64,000 nt of DNA from the NCBI RefSeq assembly GCF_000372725.1, contig NW_005195220.1, forward strand, positions 210,822-274,821. Direction: 5' to 3'. Below the pieces are notes generated by a model. It ran no database searches and was not told the DNA's origin. It saw only the letters and a list, made by a program, of their open reading frames with translations. Made by a program: the position numbers and the translations under genes. Below are positions 60,551-64,000 of the stretch, piece after piece (within the stretch, counting starts at the first letter, position 1; each line of letters begins with the position of its first letter). Source of the DNA: Emiliania huxleyi CCMP1516 (taxonomy: Eukaryota; Haptophyta; Isochrysidales; Noelaerhabdaceae).

Positions 60551-63500
60551 ATGTGCGGCATGGTCTCGAATGGTCGGGCGAGCGAGCCAAGCAGCGACGG
60601 CCGGGCAGGGGCGGGCGGCGCTTCCTCGGGCGCGGCAGCGGCAGCTGTGGACGCGCCGCTGCTCGGCCAGCGCGTCGTGCTCGGCGGGCTCTCTTCCCGT
60701 CCCGAGCTTATCGGGCAGCGGGGCGTGGCGGAGAGCTTCGAGGGCGGGCGGTACGCTGTGGCGCTCGAGGGCGGCGGCGAGAGCGTGCGGGTGCGGCCGG
60801 GCAATCTGTCGCCGGCGGTGTCGAGCAGTGCCGCGGCAGCCCCCGATTCGGTCGTGGCAGCAGCTGAGCGAGGCGAGGAGAAGGCGGTGCTGACGTGGCT
60901 CGAGGGCGGCGGGCGGCCCGACGCGACGTACGAGAGAGGCGAGGTGAGCGGCCTCACGCTGCTGATGGGCGCCACCAACAACGGCCAAGAGCGGGTGGTC
61001 GAGCTGCTGCTGCGGCACGGCGCATCGGTCAACCTGCAGAACAGCATCAGCGGCACCGCGCTGATGATCGCCGCCAGCCAAAGCCGCGAGCGGGTGGTCG
61101 AGCTGCTGCTGCAGCACGGCGCGGAGGTCGACCTGCTGAACAGCAACGGCTACACCGCGCTGATGCACGCCGCCATCGACGGCCACGAGCGGGTGGTCGA
61201 GCTGCTGATACGGCACAGCGCTAAGGTCGACCTGCAAGACAGCGACGGCATCACCGCGCTGATGTTCGCCGCCGGCAACGGCAACGAGCGGGTGGTCGAC
61301 TTGCTGATCCGGCACGGCGCGGAGATCAACCTGAAGGACAGCAAAGGCGGCACCGCGCTGATGCACGCCGCCTTCTTCAACCAACCCGCCGTCGTGCTCC
61401 GCTTGCTTCGGGCGGGCGCAGACGCGGCGGCGCGCGCTGAGAACGGCAAGACGGCGCTACAGTGGGCCAAGGAGAAGGGCCACGCCGAGTGCGTCGAGAT
61501 CTTGGCTGAGGCGGAGGCGGCTGCAGACGGCCGGGCAGCGGCGGAAGGCGCTTCCTCGGGCGCCGCAGCGGCAGCTATGGACACACCGCTGCTCGGCAAG
61601 CGAGTCGTGCTCGGCGGCCTCTCTTCCCGCCCCGAGCTGAACGGGCAGCGGGGCGTGGCGGAGAGCTTCGAGGGCGGGCGGTACGCTGTGGCGCTCGAGG
61701 GCGGCGGCGAGAGCGTGCGGGTGCGGCCGGGTAATCTGTCGCCGGCTGCGGCGAAGCGGGCGCCGAGCGGTGGCGTGGCAGTCTCCGATGCGGTCTGGGC
61801 AGCGGCTGGGCGAGGCGACGAGGCGGAGGTGCTGGCGTGGCTTGACAGTGGCGGGCGGGCCGACGCGGCGTACGAGCAAGGCGGCGTGAGCGGCGTCACG
61901 CTGCTGATGCGCGCCGCCAACAACGGTCAAGAGCGGGTGGTCGAGCTGCTGCTGCGGCACGGCGCGGAGATCAAGCTGCAGGACAGCGTCGGCTGGACCG
62001 CGCTGATGCACGCCGCCAGCAACGGCCGCGAGCGGGTGGTCGAGCTACTGCTGCGGCGCGGCGCGGAGGTCGACCTGCTGAACAGCGACGGCTTCACCGC
62101 GCTGATGCTCGCCGCCAACTGCGGCCACAAGCGGATGGTCGAGTTGCTGCTGCGGCACGGCGCTGAGGTCAACCTGCAGAACAGCAACGGCGTCACTGCG
62201 CTGATAGCCGCCGTCAGCAACGGCCACGAGCGGGTGGTCGACCTGCTGATACGGCGCGGCGCTGAGGTCATCCTGCAGAACAGCGTCGGTGCCACCGCGC
62301 TGATGACCGCCGCCATCTTCGACCACCCCGCCGTCATGCGGCGCTTGCTGCGGGCGGGCGCAGACGCTGCAGTGCGCGCTCGGGACGGCAAGACGGCGCT
62401 GCAGATGGCCAAGGAGAAGGGCCACGCCGAGTGCGTAAAGGTCTTGGCTGAGGCGGAGGCGGCGGCTGAGAAGGTGGCGAAGAAGGCGGCGTGGGTTGCG
62501 GGGTCGGAGGCGAGGGAGGCGGAGAGAGCGGTGGCAGAGGCGGAGGCGGCGCGGCATGCCGAGGCGCTGCTGGCGGAGGAGGAGGCGGAGAAAGAGGAGC
62601 GCGCCAATGAGAGCAAGAAGGGCAAGAAGAAGAAGAAGAAGAAGAGCGGCGGCGGCGAGGCAGACAACGCGGCGCCTGGCCCCAGCGCCACCGCCGATTT
62701 GCCGCCAACCCCACCGCCAGCCCCATCTCCTCCGCCCGCCGACGCAGCCGCCATCGCTGCGGCGGACGAGGCGCTGCAGCAGGCCGTGGCCGCTGGCTCG
62801 TACGAGGGCGTAGCCAGCGCGCTGGAGGCGTGCAGCGGCGTCGCGAGCCCGGCCGTGCTGGCGGCGGCGAAGCGTGCGCGCGACAAGCTCAAGGAGGCGC
62901 GGAGGCGGGACAGCCAGCGGCTGCGCAAGGCGCATGGCGCGGCGATGGGCGCGCTCAAGTCGCTCGACACAGCGGACAGCCCCTCCGCGCTCCGAGCAGG
63001 CATCGCTGCCGCCAAGGCGCACGTGGGCGTGCTGCCTGCTTTGGCCGAGGAGGTGAGCGCGGCAGAGTCGAAGCTGGAAACTCTGTCTGTCGCCGAGCCG
63101 GCCGCGGCGGAAGAGGCGGCTGTTGCTCGGCCCGTCGAGATAGCCCTGTCGGACCTCACCGCGGCTACCGACGGGTTTGCAGAGGGCAAGCTGATTGGCA
63201 GCGGCGGCTTCAGCCACGTCTACGAGGCGTCGGCCGACCTCCACCTCTCCCTCGCCGCGCCGCCGCAGCTGCGCCACTTGCCGCTCGTCGTGAAGCGGGC
63301 AAAGTCGGGGCAGTCGGGCGGCTTGTCACGGGCGGAGCTCGAGGTGAAGCTTCTCAAGGCGGTGAGTCACCCGCACCTGCTGCCGCTGCTCGGCTACTGC
63401 CTCTCGCCCGACGGCGTCTGCCTCCTCTCGCCACTGATGCGCGGCGGCTCGCTCGAGGCGCGGCTGCGTATCTCGGATCCCGACCGCGCGGCGCAGCTCC

Positions 63501-64000
63501 GGCGGCTGGGCATGGAAGAGCCGCCGAGGCCGCTGACGTGGCGGCAGCGCGTTCGCATTGCTTGCGAGGCGACCGAGGCGCTCGTCTACCTCCACTCGAA
63601 GGGCATCGTGCACCGCGACGTCAAGCCGGACAACATCCTGCTCGACGAGAAGCTGACCGCCGTCCTCGCCGACACGGGCTTCGCCAAGGACCAGCGTCCC
63701 GACGCGTCTGTCCGCTGCCGCTCGACCGCCCTTTACATGTCCACTGGCTACCTCTGCCCCTCCATCTCCAAGGGGGGCGAGTACTCACCAAAGACGGACG
63801 GCTACGCCATCGGGATCACCCTCCTCGTCTGCCTCACCAACCGGTCCGAGGTGCAGCTCACCGACCGGTGCGAGGACGAGTTCGAGGAGGACTGGACCGA
63901 CATCGACGCGGCGAAGCTCTCGGACGTGGCTGCGGGCTGGCCAGTCGACGCGGCGCGCGCAGTAAAGGACCTCGCGAAGGCGGGAGACGGGCACAGGAGC
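60551..64000 (+). CDS. Ankyrin-repeat protein kinase, runs off the right edge
   Basis: An open frame of 1150 codons with no stop in the window. Two tandem halves each have LLGxRVVLGGLSSRPEL, GRYAVALEGGGESVRVRPGN (a small SH3/KOW-like module) and six to seven ankyrin repeats (residues about 100-310 and 420-640). A Lys-rich linker (KKGKKKKKK) and a helical segment follow. From about residue 870 comes a Pelle/IRAK-like kinase: LIGSGGFSHVYEA (Gly loop), LVVKRA (Lys), VHRDVKPDNILLD (catalytic loop). The DFG motif reads ADTG. TALYMSTGYLCPSISKGGEY is the activation segment. It probably signals in the cytosol with ankyrins as receptors. No intron is seen. Confidence 0.9.
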   Translation, partial: MCGMVSNGRASEPSSDGRAGAGGASSGAAAAAVDAPLLGQRVVLGGLSSRPELIGQRGVAESFEGGRYAVALEGGGESVRVRPGNLSPAVSSSAAAAPDSVVAAAERGEEKAVLTWLEGGGRPDATYERGEVSGLTLLMGATNNGQERVVELLLRHGASVNLQNSISGTALMIAASQSRERVVELLLQHGAEVDLLNSNGYTALMHAAIDGHERVVELLIRHSAKVDLQDSDGITALMFAAGNGNERVVDLLIRHGAEINLKDSKGGTALMHAAFFNQPAVVLRLLRAGADAAARAENGKTALQWAKEKGHAECVEILAEAEAAADGRAAAEGASSGAAAAAMDTPLLGKRVVLGGLSSRPELNGQRGVAESFEGGRYAVALEGGGESVRVRPGNLSPAAAKRAPSGGVAVSDAVWAAAGRGDEAEVLAWLDSGGRADAAYEQGGVSGVTLLMRAANNGQERVVELLLRHGAEIKLQDSVGWTALMHAASNGRERVVELLLRRGAEVDLLNSDGFTALMLAANCGHKRMVELLLRHGAEVNLQNSNGVTALIAAVSNGHERVVDLLIRRGAEVILQNSVGATALMTAAIFDHPAVMRRLLRAGADAAVRARDGKTALQMAKEKGHAECVKVLAEAEAAAEKVAKKAAWVAGSEAREAERAVAEAEAARHAEALLAEEEAEKEERANESKKGKKKKKKKSGGGEADNAAPGPSATADLPPTPPPAPSPPPADAAAIAAADEALQQAVAAGSYEGVASALEACSGVASPAVLAAAKRARDKLKEARRRDSQRLRKAHGAAMGALKSLDTADSPSALRAGIAAAKAHVGVLPALAEEVSAAESKLETLSVAEPAAAEEAAVARPVEIALSDLTAATDGFAEGKLIGSGGFSHVYEASADLHLSLAAPPQLRHLPLVVKRAKSGQSGGLSRAELEVKLLKAVSHPHLLPLLGYCLSPDGVCLLSPLMRGGSLEARLRISDPDRAAQLRRLGMEEPPRPLTWRQRVRIACEATEALVYLHSKGIVHRDVKPDNILLDEKLTAVLADTGFAKDQRPDASVRCRSTALYMSTGYLCPSISKGGEYSPKTDGYAIGITLLVCLTNRSEVQLTDRCEDEFEEDWTDIDAAKLSDVAAGWPVDAARAVKDLAKAGDGHRS

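Noticed and set aside
60535-63277. Long minus-strand frames opposite the ankyrin kinase
   Set aside because: High-GC ankyrin genes leave the complementary strand open. The plus strand carries the ankyrin and kinase motifs. The minus strands of 6811-7968 and 25365-26771, and the plus strand opposite 11884-13214, are rejected for the same reason.

Overview
The window looks like nuclear DNA of a GC-rich unicellular alga, most likely a haptophyte. The reasons are dense eukaryotic genes with short introns, very many minisatellites and microsatellites, large ankyrin, RCC1 and MORN proteins, and coding GC that looks well above 60%. No database search was possible, so the species is not claimed. Genes lie on both strands and most are split. 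I rebuilt several exon chains by reading frames and splice sites by hand. About half of the introns I could place start with GC rather than GT, and many are bordered by a short direct repeat that includes the splice site.

Layout. 0-4 kb: an RMI1/TDRD3-type OB-fold gene (minus) whose introns are filled by 75-, 74- and 83-bp tandem arrays. 4-6.5 kb: two ~506-bp direct repeats around a MORN-repeat fragment. 6.8-14 kb: a U-box ankyrin gene, broken copies of a gene found whole at 52.5 kb, a LINE remnant, a minus-strand ankyrin gene with a duplicated tail, and a 476-bp MITE nested in another repeat. 14-19 kb: three small housekeeping genes, a PSMG3-like proteasome chaperone (plus), a zuotin/DNAJC2-like ribosome co-chaperone (minus) and a FAM50-like finger/coiled-coil protein (minus). 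20.6-24.4 kb: a gene of at least ten exons, resembling GH130-type beta-propeller glycan enzymes. 24.6-26.8 kb: a small unknown gene and an F-box-like RCC1 protein. 27.1-29.1 kb: an intronless membrane glycoprotein of clearly different base composition. 30-33 kb: mostly repeats.

33.3-38.4 kb: an HTTM (vitamin K carboxylase-like) membrane protein followed, in the same open frame, by an arylsulfatase whose last four introns are the clearest intron-birth signatures in the window. 40-42.7 kb: a type II membrane protein with two glycosyltransferase domains separated by a duplicated Cys-rich module. 42.9-45 kb: a ParA-type ATPase spliced to a PD-(D/E)XK-like tail. 45-50.6 kb: microsatellites, a LINE RNase H remnant, an unknown gene, a four-helix membrane protein and an aldo/keto reductase. 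50.9-53.3 kb: a Myb/SANT-like gene and two unknown genes. 54.5-57.2 kb: a CmcJ/NvfI-type oxygenase gene with an AT-rich micro-intron array. 57.6-60 kb: unknown genes and SINE pieces. 60.5 kb to the right edge: a large ankyrin-protein kinase gene that runs out of the window.

The genes do not form one pathway. Sulfatase, the double glycosyltransferase and the propeller enzyme would fit polysaccharide metabolism. The most interesting signal is at DNA level: tandem duplication of splice-site-bearing segments, intron-resident satellites, introner-like repeats and heavy GC-AG use together look like active intron creation.
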